In this document: piece after piece, positions 1-8,943 of the stretch
Layout: every line of letters begins with the position of its first letter
How positions within the stretch are numbered: position 1 is the first letter of the stretch
The notes under the pieces: model-generated
Told to the model about the DNA's origin: nothing
Seen by the model: the letters and a program-made list of their open reading frames with translations, nothing else
Database searches by the model: none
Program-made: the position numbers and the translations under genes
Source: Vibrio penaeicida
GTDB taxonomy: Bacteria > Pseudomonadota > Gammaproteobacteria > Enterobacterales > Vibrionaceae
NCBI RefSeq assembly: GCF_019977755.1
Contig: NZ_AP025144.1
Span: forward strand, 3,782,001 to 3,846,000
Length of the DNA: 64,000 nucleotides
Reading direction: 5' to 3'

Positions 1-36
1 ATTGACTTTTTCCCTTTTAATCTTAAATCCTAAAAT

Positions 37-549
37 TTATTTCAATGCGAGCTTCACGTTACGCTGCTGCCAACACCCAAGCCCATCAGGTAGTGTTTCC
101 TGAATCGTCAGGTGCTTTGGAGTAATGTTGATTACCTTGCCATTGTTTAAACCAAGGTAATGTCCCTGCTTTACCTTGACGACATGACCATCAGGGACTT
201 GAATAATGCCCGACACCTTTTTGCCGCTTCCCATGACCCCTTTTAACTTGAGTTGAGTGAGAGCAAACCTTTCTAATTTCCCATTCTTCCTTCGGGAGGC
301 TGGTTGCCAACAGTCTTTAACCAAAGATGGTTGGGTTTCAACAACCGCAATTTTGGGTAAAGCAAAAGGAACACGTGCCGTTACTGGCACATATTCACTG
401 GCCTTAAACGACTGCTCTGCTTGAAGCTTGGATACTTGCGTAGACGCGTTGGCTTGTGTCTTTAAAATAAAGTCCTGAAGCGGTTCGTGGTTGGCACGAC
501 AACCGCTTAAAGCTGCAATTGCGACCAGTGCCATCAGCGGCTTATTCAT
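37..549 (-). CDS. pilP: Type IV pilus assembly lipoprotein PilP
   Basis: PilP is an inner-membrane lipoprotein that joins the PilN/PilO alignment subcomplex to the PilQ secretin, so it spans the periplasm in type IV pilus machines. The N-terminus is a short hydrophobic signal ending in a lipobox (LSGC), with the lipidated Cys near residue 17. The C-terminal half, with a VPDGHVVKVKQGHYLG stretch, looks like the compact beta domain that binds PilQ. An in-frame GTG lies one codon upstream, but the ATG is chosen because GGAGG sits about 6 nt before it. It overlaps the end of pilO, so it is the fourth gene of a minus-strand pilMNOP operon. pilQ is expected just beyond the left edge but is not visible. 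Confidence 0.93.
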   Translation of the reverse strand: MNKPLMALVAIAALSGCRANHEPLQDFILKTQANASTQVSKLQAEQSFKASEYVPVTARVPFALPKIAVVETQPSLVKDCWQPASRRKNGKLERFALTQLKLKGVMGSGKKVSGIIQVPDGHVVKVKQGHYLGLNNGKVINITPKHLTIQETLPDGLGCWQQRNVKLALK

Positions 550-1129
550 CACTCACCTCCGGTTTAAACTGATATGTGTAGGCCCTTACCCTAAAGTGCA
601 GTGTGCTGCTTTCTTGGCTCACTCTCTGCCAATCAACATCATCAAAATTTATGATTCGAGGTAAGTTAGCGATTGCCGCAGAAAATTCGCCAATATTTTG
701 GTAAGTCCCTGTCAGTTCAATGTTTAGAGGCAATCGATATAAGAATTCCTGATTTTGCTTTTCACCCCAGTCAATACGGGTAAACGTTAGCCCATGTTGA
801 ATGCCCAACTCATTGACCGACGCAAGCATACTTGCCAACTCTTTCTGTTCCGGTAACTGCTTTAACAAGTAGTCATAGCGGCTGTTGAGTTCATCTAATT
901 GTTCTTCCAATTTAGGTAATGCAGCTACTTTATTGGTTTTGATGATCAGCGTGCTTTTCAGGGTTTGTTCTTTTTGGCGTAGCTGCTCCAGTTCTTCATT
1001 CATTGGCGCGAGATAAAACCAGCTGCCCAGCGCCTGTATTAAAAGAAAAAGAAGCCCAAATACCAAAAGTTGTGCTGGAAGTGGCCATTCTGGCAAGTCT
1101 TCAAAATCAAGGTCTTGCCAGTCAATCAT
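542..1129 (-). CDS. pilO: Type IV pilus inner-membrane protein PilO
   Basis: PilO pairs with PilN in the inner membrane and forms the periplasmic alignment ring of the type IV pilus. The protein has a short cytoplasmic N-terminus, one membrane helix (about residues 18-40, LLVFGLLFLLIQALG), a coiled-coil stretch rich in Glu, Leu and Lys (about 42-95), and a ferredoxin-like C-terminal domain. Its length of 195 aa fits the family. Its start codon overlaps the pilN stop by 4 nt (ATGA type), which indicates translational coupling. Identity rests on membrane topology plus the conserved pilM-N-O-P order. Confidence 0.93.
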   Translation of the reverse strand: MIDWQDLDFEDLPEWPLPAQLLVFGLLFLLIQALGSWFYLAPMNEELEQLRQKEQTLKSTLIIKTNKVAALPKLEEQLDELNSRYDYLLKQLPEQKELASMLASVNELGIQHGLTFTRIDWGEKQNQEFLYRLPLNIELTGTYQNIGEFSAAIANLPRIINFDDVDWQRVSQESSTLHFRVRAYTYQFKPEVSDE

Positions 1130-1686
1130 GATTTCTCATCCTTTTGAGGTGCAAATACAAACGACACTTTGAATGTCTTAAACACTTTGCCAAACAACTT
1201 CTTCCCCGACACAATTGAGTGCATTTCCACGTCAGCGAGTTTGGCTGAACGCTCCAATAGATCGAGCATGGTCGTGATATTGGCTGTACTGTCGCTGATG
1301 CCGTTAATTTCTACTTCAAAGTCGTTCATCTCAATTTTGTCGACGAAGACGCCAGGTGGAATAGCATCAGGCAACAGAGACATAAAATCGGTTGTTTTAT
1401 TGCGTTTTATTTGCAGCGCTTCGACCGAACGCAACCGAGTTAGGATAGATTCATGCTGATCGCGAACTTGGCTTAGCCCACGTAGTTGCTGGTCAAGATA
1501 AGAGATGTGTCGAGTCAGTTCGGCATTGCGCTCTTCTTGCATACTTTTCTGCTGGGAAAAATACACACCAGCGCCCCACTGCACACCAACGGCAACCAAA
1601 ATCGCAGCAGCGAGATAAGAAAAAAACTGACGACGGTATTTAGCACGCTGCTCGTCGCGCCAAGGCAATAAGTTGATGCTATGCAT
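1126..1686 (-). CDS. pilN: Type IV pilus inner-membrane protein PilN
   Basis: PilN is a bitopic inner-membrane protein. Its cytoplasmic N-terminal motif inserts into PilM and its periplasmic part dimerises with PilO. The conserved INLLPWR motif is at residues 4-10, exactly where the PilM-binding segment belongs. One membrane helix follows (about 22-46), then a coiled coil and a small alpha/beta domain. It overlaps pilM upstream by 8 nt and pilO downstream by 4 nt, so the set is almost certainly one transcript. Confidence 0.94.
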   Translation of the reverse strand: MHSINLLPWRDEQRAKYRRQFFSYLAAAILVAVGVQWGAGVYFSQQKSMQEERNAELTRHISYLDQQLRGLSQVRDQHESILTRLRSVEALQIKRNKTTDFMSLLPDAIPPGVFVDKIEMNDFEVEINGISDSTANITTMLDLLERSAKLADVEMHSIVSGKKLFGKVFKTFKVSFVFAPQKDEKS

Positions 1687-2695
1687 GGTGATTTCCTTTT
1701 AACCACTCAACACCGCTAATCGCCAACCCCATTGCCACGCCATAAGCGGCAGAATCCGACAATTGCTTAACCGACTGCTTAGTGCCATTTTCAACTAACC
1801 CAAACGGATTTAGTGGCGAGGTTTCGAGCCGAAGTTCTTTACTAAGCATGTCAGCAATACCCACCAAATTAGCCCCGCCGCCGCTCAACCAAATGCCATC
1901 AATGTTTTGTTGGGGGTTTACGGAGTTGTATAAGCTGATGTGTCTTTGTAGCTTTTCACCCAGATCTTTGACAAAACTCTGGGTGACGGAGTCGCTACTC
2001 AGAGTCATGGCATCAGACATTGCTTGTGACTGCGCAACGTTTTGAGTACCAAATGGGATTTCTTTATAGAAAGGGGTTCTGCCTGCTGCGACAGTACACA
2101 AAGATGTTTGATTTAAACCGATATCCACCAGCATCCACTGCCTTCTATCAGGATGAACTTGGCTAGCCAAACGCCATACTTTCAACAAGCTATTGGCATG
2201 GACATCAATCGTCAGAGGCTTAAAACCGGCTTTCGTTAATGCGGTAACACGAGAGTCGACCACCTCTTTGCGTGTCGCATAAACTTGAAAAGTGGAAGTC
2301 GAACTGCGAGTCGTGACTTTTTGGTCCACTTCAATAAAATCGAGGCTTAATTCTTCGAGTGGGATCGGTGATTGTTGACCAAACGCTTGATGGACAGCGA
2401 ACTCCTGCTCTCTCCCATCCATATCTTGTTCAATTTGAAGTACTTTGCTGATAACAGCCTTATCGGGTACGGAAACTGCGACTTGATGACTAAAAAGAGG
2501 TAAGCCCTTTTTAAGTTCTTTGAGTTTCTTTACAATCTTCTGATAATCGAGGGTATGGTTTTCAGAGAAAATATCTTCGGGTACATTAAGCTCATTATAA
2601 CCAACCAATTGCATTAGCTCGCCGATAGGCTTCATTGCGACAGCTTTAATACTGTGATGACCGAAATCGATGCCAATTACTAAAGATCTACCCAT
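1679..2695 (-). CDS. pilM: Type IV pilus actin-like ATPase PilM
   Basis: PilM is a cytoplasmic actin/FtsA-fold protein that binds ATP and the PilN N-terminus, linking the cytoplasmic pilus motors to the membrane complex. The phosphate-1 motif is visible near residues 8-17 (GIDFGHHSIK). A second nucleotide-binding motif (VDIGLNQTSL) is around residue 190 and an adenosine motif (LSGGGANLVG) around 270. The length of 338 aa is normal. It is the first gene of pilMNOP and is divergent from mrcA, an arrangement common in gammaproteobacteria. Confidence 0.94.
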   Translation of the reverse strand: MGRSLVIGIDFGHHSIKAVAMKPIGELMQLVGYNELNVPEDIFSENHTLDYQKIVKKLKELKKGLPLFSHQVAVSVPDKAVISKVLQIEQDMDGREQEFAVHQAFGQQSPIPLEELSLDFIEVDQKVTTRSSTSTFQVYATRKEVVDSRVTALTKAGFKPLTIDVHANSLLKVWRLASQVHPDRRQWMLVDIGLNQTSLCTVAAGRTPFYKEIPFGTQNVAQSQAMSDAMTLSSDSVTQSFVKDLGEKLQRHISLYNSVNPQQNIDGIWLSGGGANLVGIADMLSKELRLETSPLNPFGLVENGTKQSVKQLSDSAAYGVAMGLAISGVEWLKGNHHA

Positions 2696-2839
2696 GGCGA
2701 TTTGGCTCCTAAAAGAGTGTTACACTCGGCAAGTTGGAAAAACGAGTTGTTTAAGACATATCCAAAAAATAATCCTGACGTTTTAGCGCAGTAACAGAAG
2801 ATATGTAACCAGATAGCCAAATTAAACAGGGATTCTCCG
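2696..2839. other. Divergent promoter region pilM / mrcA
   Basis: This 144 bp gap separates two divergent genes and must hold both promoters. It is AT-rich. I could not pick convincing -35/-10 pairs. AGGGA about 10 nt before the GTG of mrcA is a plausible ribosome binding site. Confidence 0.5.
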
Positions 2840-5335
2840 GTGAAGTTCATAAAGCATTTGTTAATATTTTCATTGGTTTGCACCATTTTGGGAGTGACCA
2901 CAATTATTGGGTTTTACTTTTATGTAAAGCCTGAGCTCCCTGATGTTGCAACACTAAAAGACGTAGAACTGCAAACGCCGATGCAGGTATACAGTCAAGA
3001 TGGAAAGCTGATCTCACAATTTGGTGAAAAGCGTCGAGTACCCGTTGCACACGACGACATCCCTCAAGAGCTTATTGATGCGCTAATTGCAACCGAAGAT
3101 AGCCGTTTTTTCGACCACCCCGGTATTGATCCAATTGGTATCGTTCGTGCGGCTATTGTTGTTGCAACAACAGGTTCAGCGAAACAAGGGGCAAGTACGA
3201 TTACCCAGCAGTTAGCGAGAAACTTCTTTCTGACTAACGAAAAAAAGATCATGCGGAAAATCAAAGAGATTTTTATCGCAATCCACATTGAGCAGCTTCT
3301 GACTAAAGAAGAAATTCTAGAGCTGTACATCAACAAAATTTTTCTTGGCTATCGTTCTTATGGATTTGGGGCCGCTGCTCAAGTCTATTTCGGTAAAGAA
3401 TTAAGCGATTTATCTTTAAGTGAACTAGCGACTTTGGCTGGAATGCCAAAAGCCCCGTCGAGCATTAACCCAATTCGTTCCGTAGAGCGTGCCACCAAAC
3501 GCCGAAATGTCGTACTGATGCGTATGCTTGATGAAAAGTACATCACTCAAGAACAGTACGATTCCGCTCGTTCAGAAACCATTGTGGCAAAATACCACGG
3601 AGCAGAAATTGAACTCAGTGCGCCTTATGCCGCTGAAATCGCACGCTCTTGGGCATTAGAAAACTACGGTGAAGATGCGTATACATCAGGTATGAAAATC
3701 TACACAACCGTGAACTCCAAGCTGCAACAAGCTGCCAATGAAGCCACTATCAATAATTTGTTGGGCTACGATGAGAGACACGGTTATCGCGGCGCAGAAG
3801 AAGAGCTTTGGGCTACAGGTGAAGTGCCTTGGACCGAGGACAAAATGCGCAAACACCTACGCACAGTGCCAACTTACGGAAAGCTCATCCCTGCCATCGT
3901 TACTGAAGTCGGAGAGAAATCCGCCAAGATTTACATTAAGAACCAAAATTTCTCATCTCTCGATTGGGATGCGATGAAATGGGCTCGTCAATTTAGAAGT
4001 GACAAACGCCAAGGTAGTGCTCCTAAAAAAGCGTCGGAGATTTTATCCGTCGGAGATCAAATTTGGGTGCGTAAGCTTTCGCTTCCGGCAAGTGATGACA
4101 AACTAGAGCAACAGTGGGCGTGGAAACTTGCTCAAGTGCCAGACGCCAATACCGCATTTGTCGCAATGAATCCAAATGATGGTGCCGTTGTGTCATTGGT
4201 TGGCGGTTTCAACTTTGTTCACAGTAAGTTTAATCGCGCCACTCAATCTGTCCGTCAAGTCGGTTCGAGCATAAAGCCGTTCATTTACGCCGCCGCCATC
4301 GATAAAGGTATGACACTGGCGAGTTTGATTAACGACGCCCCCGTCAACAAGTGGGACAAGAGCCAAGGCACCGCGTGGCGTCCTAAAAACTCACCACCGA
4401 CATACACTGGCCCAACTCGCATGCGCGTTGGACTCGCTCAATCAAAGAATGTCATGGCCGTACGAATCTTACGTCGAGTTGGATTGGACGAATCCATTGA
4501 CTACCTTACTCGATTTGGTTTCGAAAAAGATCAGCTTCCTCGCTCTGAAACTATCGCGTTGGGTGCAGGCAGTTTAACTCCAGTCAAAATGGCTCAGGGT
4601 TATTCTGTTTTCGCGAATGGCGGTTATTTTGTCGAGCCTTACTACATAAGCCGTGTGGAAGATGCGTTTGGTAGACCTATCTTGGAAGCCAACCCAAAGG
4701 TGGTTTGCCACAAAGATTGCCAAGCCCAAAAGAGCAACGAGTTTGAAGAGCAGGATGTCGATTCTCCCTATGCGCCTCAAGTTATTTCAGAACAAACCGC
4801 CTTCTTAATGCGCGAGATGATGTACAGCAACGTATGGGGTGGTGGCAACTGGCGTAAAGGCACAGGTTGGAATGGTACTGGTTGGCGCGCGAAGAAATTG
4901 GGGCGTCGCGACATAGGTGGAAAAACAGGAACCACCAACGATTCTAAAGATGCATGGTACAACGGTTACGCACCGGGAATGGTGGCTATTGCATGGGTTG
5001 GTTTTGATAACCACCAAAGAGAACTCGGGCGCAGTGTGGTAAACCCGAACTTAGGTAAAGACCAAGTTACCGGAGCAGAAGCCGGAGCGAAAACGGCACA
5101 GCCAGCTTGGGTAAACTTTATGAAGGTCGCACTGGAAGATGTCCCTGCGGTACGTAAAAAACTACCTCCGGGTATCATTCGAACCCGTATTGATGCGGAA
5201 TCAGGGCTGCTTACCAACAAATCTGACGATTCAACCATGTTTGAATACTTCAGACGCGGAACGGAGCCAAGAGAGTATACTCACGATCCTATAAGCGAAG
5301 CCATATACAGCGAGGACGGTGAAGAGCTGTTTTAA
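2840..5335 (+). CDS. mrcA: Penicillin-binding protein 1A (bifunctional)
   Basis: This class A PBP polymerises glycan strands and cross-links peptides in the periplasm. An uncleaved membrane anchor is at residues 6-28. The glycosyltransferase (GT51) domain follows, with its catalytic signature ATEDSRFFDHPGID near residue 85. Next come an OB-like insert and a transpeptidase domain with the S-x-x-K motif in GSSIKPF, an SKN motif and GKTGTTND. The length of 831 aa is typical for PBP1A. The start is GTG with AGGGA upstream; no better ATG exists near the membrane anchor. It stands opposite the pilus operon and ends at a shared bidirectional terminator. Confidence 0.96.
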   Translation: MKFIKHLLIFSLVCTILGVTTIIGFYFYVKPELPDVATLKDVELQTPMQVYSQDGKLISQFGEKRRVPVAHDDIPQELIDALIATEDSRFFDHPGIDPIGIVRAAIVVATTGSAKQGASTITQQLARNFFLTNEKKIMRKIKEIFIAIHIEQLLTKEEILELYINKIFLGYRSYGFGAAAQVYFGKELSDLSLSELATLAGMPKAPSSINPIRSVERATKRRNVVLMRMLDEKYITQEQYDSARSETIVAKYHGAEIELSAPYAAEIARSWALENYGEDAYTSGMKIYTTVNSKLQQAANEATINNLLGYDERHGYRGAEEELWATGEVPWTEDKMRKHLRTVPTYGKLIPAIVTEVGEKSAKIYIKNQNFSSLDWDAMKWARQFRSDKRQGSAPKKASEILSVGDQIWVRKLSLPASDDKLEQQWAWKLAQVPDANTAFVAMNPNDGAVVSLVGGFNFVHSKFNRATQSVRQVGSSIKPFIYAAAIDKGMTLASLINDAPVNKWDKSQGTAWRPKNSPPTYTGPTRMRVGLAQSKNVMAVRILRRVGLDESIDYLTRFGFEKDQLPRSETIALGAGSLTPVKMAQGYSVFANGGYFVEPYYISRVEDAFGRPILEANPKVVCHKDCQAQKSNEFEEQDVDSPYAPQVISEQTAFLMREMMYSNVWGGGNWRKGTGWNGTGWRAKKLGRRDIGGKTGTTNDSKDAWYNGYAPGMVAIAWVGFDNHQRELGRSVVNPNLGKDQVTGAEAGAKTAQPAWVNFMKVALEDVPAVRKKLPPGIIRTRIDAESGLLTNKSDDSTMFEYFRRGTEPREYTHDPISEAIYSEDGEELF

Positions 5336-5372
5336 CCACATGAATTAGCTCCAACAATTTCTAATTCTGTAT

Positions 5373-5401
5373 AAAAAAAGGCGCATCAGCGCCTTTTTTA
5401 T
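5373..5401. terminator. Bidirectional terminator between mrcA and oxyR
   Basis: A GGCGC/GCGCC stem with an ATCA loop is flanked by seven A on the left and seven T on the right, so it can end both the mrcA (+) and oxyR (-) transcripts. Confidence 0.9.
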
Positions 5402-5426
5402 TTCCAACTAACCGCCTACTTTCGCT

Positions 5427-6308
5427 TTATACAAGCTCTGAAATACTCTCAGCCAGCTGTTCAAAACGGTTTCGAAGCGGAGAACCTGGTCTATAAACCA
5501 ACACAATACGTCGGCTTGGTTGAGGATTACTGGCGCGCACGTAGCACACGCCATCACGCTTCTTCTCAGCGGGAACCGACAATGCAGGTAACAGGGTAAT
5601 ACCACCACCAGCTGCAACCATATTACGCAGCGTTTCGAGACTGGTCGCTTTAAAGCGCTCATCATCACGCGCACCCGCAGCAAAACAAAAACCTAGCGCC
5701 TGATCCCGTAAACAATGCCCATCACCTAACGCAAGAACCGTCTTACCATTCAGTTCAAGCATGTCTATTTCATCGCGTTCTGCCCATTCATGATCACAAG
5801 GCACAGCAACACTCATGGGCTCGTTGTATAGATCCAACTCTTTAAATGGCTCAGTCTCTGCAACCGAAGCCAGTACCAAACAATCTAACCGTCCCTCTTC
5901 AAGCTGCCTAACGAGCTGATGGGTTTGTGCTTCATGCAAAAACAATTCTAAATCAGGGAACTGCTCCTTAAGCTGTGGAATGATTTTAGGGAGTAAATAA
6001 GGACCAACCGTAGGAATAAAACCGATGTGCAAAGGACCACTCATCTCTTTGCCCTGCAAGGTTGCCATATCTGTAAATAACTTCACTTCACCCAGAATTC
6101 TCTTCGCTTGATCCACAAGCTGTAAACCCGACTCGGTAAACAAGACTCTGCGGCTACTGCGCTCTAAAAGCGCGGTCCCTAATTCATCCTCCAACTTGCG
6201 AATTTGACCACTCAACGTGGGCTGGCTAACAAAACACGCTTCTGCAGCTTTGCGAAAGTGTTTGTGCTCAGCGAGAGACACTAGGTATTCGAAATCACGA
6301 ATGTTCAT
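5427..6308 (-). CDS. oxyR: Hydrogen-peroxide-sensing regulator OxyR
   Basis: OxyR is a LysR-type activator switched on by disulfide formation in response to H2O2. The N-terminal winged helix (MNIRDFEYLVSLAEH, SQPTLSGQIRKLEDELG) and the redox pair in the GHCLRDQALGFC segment are present. Numbering matches E. coli OxyR, so the cysteines are C199 and C208. The protein is 293 aa, slightly shorter at the C-terminus than the 305 aa E. coli protein. It is divergent from the peroxiredoxin-glutaredoxin gene, with a readable OxyR operator in between, which also permits autoregulation. Confidence 0.96.
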   Translation of the reverse strand: MNIRDFEYLVSLAEHKHFRKAAEACFVSQPTLSGQIRKLEDELGTALLERSSRRVLFTESGLQLVDQAKRILGEVKLFTDMATLQGKEMSGPLHIGFIPTVGPYLLPKIIPQLKEQFPDLELFLHEAQTHQLVRQLEEGRLDCLVLASVAETEPFKELDLYNEPMSVAVPCDHEWAERDEIDMLELNGKTVLALGDGHCLRDQALGFCFAAGARDDERFKATSLETLRNMVAAGGGITLLPALSVPAEKKRDGVCYVRASNPQPSRRIVLVYRPGSPLRNRFEQLAESISELV

Positions 6309-6322
6309 CTTTCCACCCTAAA

Positions 6323-6359
6323 ATAGAAATTATCTATCAATACCATAACAATAAACGAT
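6323..6359. promoter_or_regulatory. Candidate OxyR operator
   Basis: Two 15-bp half elements fit the OxyR pattern ATAG-N7-CTAT. The first is ATAGAAATTATCTAT (6323-6337). Seven bases of spacer follow, then ATAACAATAAACGAT (6345-6359). The first half is intact at the ATAG/CTAT ends and the second deviates by one base at each end. It lies 15 bp upstream of the oxyR start and about 130 bp before the divergent peroxidase gene, as expected for shared control. Binding is inferred. Confidence 0.7.
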
Positions 6360-6487
6360 TGGAGCTATCAACCCGATCGTTGAATAATGGACTCAACAAA
6401 ACGAAACAGGCTGAATAAACAAAAGCCAGCTACGCTGATTAAGGTCGGCTACACATAAGAATTCAAAAATCCAAAGAGGAAACCAAC

Positions 6488-7219
6488 ATGTTCGCATCAA
6501 AAGAAGGTCAAACTGTACCACAGGTCACTTTTCCGACTCGCCAAGGTGATGCTTGGGTAAACGTGACATCGGATGACCTTTTCAAAGACAAGACCGTCAT
6601 CGTGTTCAGCTTACCTGGTGCATTTACACCAACGTGTTCATCAAGCCACCTACCGCGCTACAACGAACTGTTCTCAGTATTCAAAGAACACGGTGTTGAT
6701 GAAATCGTCTGTATGTCTGTGAATGACACTTTTGTTATGAATGCTTGGAAAGAAGACCAAGAAGCAGAGCATATTTCTTTCATCCCAGATGGAAATGGTG
6801 AATTTACTGATGGAATGGGCATGTTAGTCGACAAAAATGACATCGGTTTTGGTAAGCGTTCATGGCGCTACAGCATGCTGGTGAAGAATGGCGTTGTTGA
6901 GAAAATGTTTGTTGAACCAAACGAGCCGGGCGACCCGTTCAAGGTTTCGGATGCAGACACGATGCTTGGTTACATCGCTCCGGATTACAAAACTCAGGAA
7001 TCCATTACCGTATTCTCAAAACCAGGTTGCCCTTTCTGTGCGAAAGCGAAACAAAATCTGATTGATCACGGTCTTCAATATGAAGAAGTCATTCTGGGTA
7101 AAGATGCAACAACCGTGAGCTTAAGAGCTATCACCGGTCGTGCAACGGTTCCACAAGTATTCATTGGTGGTAAACACATTGGTGGCAGTGAAGAATTAGA
7201 AAGCTTTCTTCTTAAGTAA
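6488..7219 (+). CDS. Hybrid peroxiredoxin 5 - glutaredoxin peroxidase
   Basis: A thiol peroxidase that reduces H2O2 and organic peroxides with electrons from glutathione through its own glutaredoxin domain. Residues 1-160 are a Prx5 domain with the peroxidatic Cys at position 50 in PGAFTPTC. Residues 170-243 are a glutaredoxin domain with CPFC at 181-184 and the TVPQVFIGG glutathione-binding segment. This fusion is known from Haemophilus and other gammaproteobacteria (often called PGdx). AGAGGA before the ATG is a good ribosome binding site. It is divergent from oxyR and followed by a flavin disulfide reductase that may recycle its thiol cofactor. Confidence 0.95.
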   Translation: MFASKEGQTVPQVTFPTRQGDAWVNVTSDDLFKDKTVIVFSLPGAFTPTCSSSHLPRYNELFSVFKEHGVDEIVCMSVNDTFVMNAWKEDQEAEHISFIPDGNGEFTDGMGMLVDKNDIGFGKRSWRYSMLVKNGVVEKMFVEPNEPGDPFKVSDADTMLGYIAPDYKTQESITVFSKPGCPFCAKAKQNLIDHGLQYEEVILGKDATTVSLRAITGRATVPQVFIGGKHIGGSEELESFLLK

Positions 7220-7250
7220 TCCAAAGTAACGACGTATTCCTGAAAATTAA

Positions 7251-7272
7251 GCCCGAGGAAACTCGGGCTTTT
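7251..7272 (+). terminator. Terminator or attenuator after the hybrid peroxidase
   Basis: A GCCCGAG/CTCGGGC stem with a GAAA tetraloop is followed by four T. It sits between the peroxidase and the reductase on the same strand. The short T tract suggests partial read-through. Confidence 0.75.
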
Positions 7273-7303
7273 CATTCCAAACCGACATTAAAGAGAATCC
7301 ATT

Positions 7304-8755
7304 ATGAAACAACTGAATGTTGATGTAGCGATTATTGGTGGCGGCACCGCTGGTCTTGGCGCATATCGAACTGCAAAAGCGCATACATCAAATGTCGTGA
7401 TGATCGAAGGTGGTCCTTACGGTACAACATGTGCTCGCGTAGGTTGTATGCCGTCTAAATTGCTCATCGCAGCTGCTGAAAGTGTTCACCAAATTGAGAA
7501 AGCACCAGGCTTCGGTATCCACCCGCAAGGTGAGATCGTCATCAACGGTCGTGAAGTAATGGATCGAGTAAAGCGCGAACGTGATCGCTTCGTCGGGTTT
7601 GTATTAGAAGGCGTGGATGATATTCCAGCAGAAGACAAAATATCGGGTTACGCAAAATTTATCGATAACAACACCCTGATCATCGATGATCACACTGAAG
7701 TAAAAGCACAACGCATTGTGATTGCGACGGGTTCTCGCCCTGCCTACCCGGGTGTCTGGAATGAATTAGGCGATCGCCTTATCGTTAATGATGATGTGTT
7801 TGATTGGGATGATCTTCCTGGCTCTGTCGCGGTATTTGGACCGGGGGTTATTGGCTTGGAATTAGGGCAGTCACTCCACCGATTAGGGGTTGATGTGAAG
7901 CTGTTTGGTTTAGGTGGGCAAGTCGGTCCTCTAACCGATCCTGAAGTCATGGCTTACGCTAACAAAGCTTTCAGTGAAGAGTTTTACCTAGATGCCGATG
8001 TCAAAGTCGAAAGCATGAAGCGCGTCGATGATAAGGTTGAGATCCAATTTATTAATCACGACGGCGAGCTTGAAACCTTTGTTACCGATTACGTATTGGC
8101 TGCGACGGGTCGCCGCCCGAATGTCGACAAACTGGATCTGGAAAATACGGATATAGATTTAGATGATCGAGGTGTCCCAAAAGCGGATCACTACACACTG
8201 CAAACGTCGGTTGAAAACATCTTTATCGCTGGCGATGCAAGCAACCAGATCCCGTTGCTTCACGAAGCCGCCGATCAAGGTCGTATTGCAGGCGATAATG
8301 CAGGTCGCTTCCCAGACATCCGTGCAGGGCTGCGTCGTTCTTCTATCTCCGCAGTATTCTCGGATCCTCAAATCGCAATGGTGGGAGAAACTTATCACCA
8401 GATCACTCAGCGTCTAGGCAACTGCGGTTGTTTTGCAACGGGTGAAGTGTCGTTCGAAAGCCAAGGTCGCTCTCGCGTTATGCTGCGCAATAAAGGCGTC
8501 TTGCACGTATACGGGGAACAAGGCACAGGTCGATTCTTAGGTGCAGAAATGATGGGACCGAATGCGGAGCATTTAGCTCACCTTCTAGCCTGGGCTCACC
8601 AAAACAAAATGACCATATCTGAAATGCTGGACATGCCTTTCTATCACCCTGTGATTGAAGAAGGGGTTCGAACCGCGCTTCGTGATTTAAATGCCAAGTT
8701 ACACCTTGGTCCTGAAATGATTAAGCACTGCTTGGATTGCGGTCCGGGTTGCTAA
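7304..8755 (+). CDS. Dihydrolipoamide dehydrogenase-like flavin disulfide reductase
   Basis: An FAD/NAD(P)H-dependent pyridine nucleotide-disulfide oxidoreductase. It has the FAD motif GGGTAGLGA (residues 12-20), the redox pair C43/C48 in TTCARVGCMPSK, a second nucleotide-binding motif (GPGVIGLELG), the ATGRRPN segment and the C-terminal active-site His448 in HPVIEEG. It is not part of a pyruvate/2-oxoglutarate dehydrogenase operon. It ends with three extra cysteines, C476, C479 and C483 (HCLDCGPGC), the last being the final residue, which ordinary LpdA lacks. Position after an OxyR-linked peroxidase suggests it regenerates a low-molecular-weight thiol or a protein partner. The substrate is unknown. 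Glutathione-type reductase and lipoamide dehydrogenase are both possible. Confidence 0.85.
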   Translation: MKQLNVDVAIIGGGTAGLGAYRTAKAHTSNVVMIEGGPYGTTCARVGCMPSKLLIAAAESVHQIEKAPGFGIHPQGEIVINGREVMDRVKRERDRFVGFVLEGVDDIPAEDKISGYAKFIDNNTLIIDDHTEVKAQRIVIATGSRPAYPGVWNELGDRLIVNDDVFDWDDLPGSVAVFGPGVIGLELGQSLHRLGVDVKLFGLGGQVGPLTDPEVMAYANKAFSEEFYLDADVKVESMKRVDDKVEIQFINHDGELETFVTDYVLAATGRRPNVDKLDLENTDIDLDDRGVPKADHYTLQTSVENIFIAGDASNQIPLLHEAADQGRIAGDNAGRFPDIRAGLRRSSISAVFSDPQIAMVGETYHQITQRLGNCGCFATGEVSFESQGRSRVMLRNKGVLHVYGEQGTGRFLGAEMMGPNAEHLAHLLAWAHQNKMTISEMLDMPFYHPVIEEGVRTALRDLNAKLHLGPEMIKHCLDCGPGC

Positions 8756-8814
8756 TTTAACTCAGCCTAGAATTTAACTACTTAAAATAAGAAATTGCTT
8801 CTAAGTCCTTTTTT

Positions 8815-8848
8815 ACCCTGACTTTTTCTCCAGAGTCAGGGTCTTTTC
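8815..8848 (+). terminator. Terminator after the disulfide reductase
   Basis: A nine-base perfect stem (ACCCTGACT / AGTCAGGGT) with a 10-base loop is followed by CTTTT, 60 bp past the stop codon. Confidence 0.85.
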
Positions 8849-8904
8849 ACATTAATTTCATCTAAATTTGAACTTGCATCCTTATGATACGCAATTCGTT
8901 TAGC

Positions 8905-8910
8905 TATAAT
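8905..8910 (+). promoter_or_regulatory. Candidate -10 box for the DUF3624 gene
   Basis: An exact TATAAT lies 34 bp before the start codon, downstream of the preceding terminator. No good -35 is visible at 16-18 bp, so the promoter is tentative. Confidence 0.4.
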
Positions 8911-8943
8911 TATTGAAAGAATTATTTAACGAAAAGCGACTTT

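Noticed and set aside
1..36. Start of pilQ
   Set aside because: AGGGA-like sequence is present on the minus strand but no start codon in the expected position falls within the window.
2680..2901. 73-codon frame spanning the pilM-mrcA gap on the minus strand
   Set aside because: Overlaps the start of both real genes, with no coding character.
7304..8755. Genuine lpdA of the pyruvate dehydrogenase complex
   Set aside because: No aceEF or sucAB neighbours, and the C-terminal CxxCxxxC tail is atypical.
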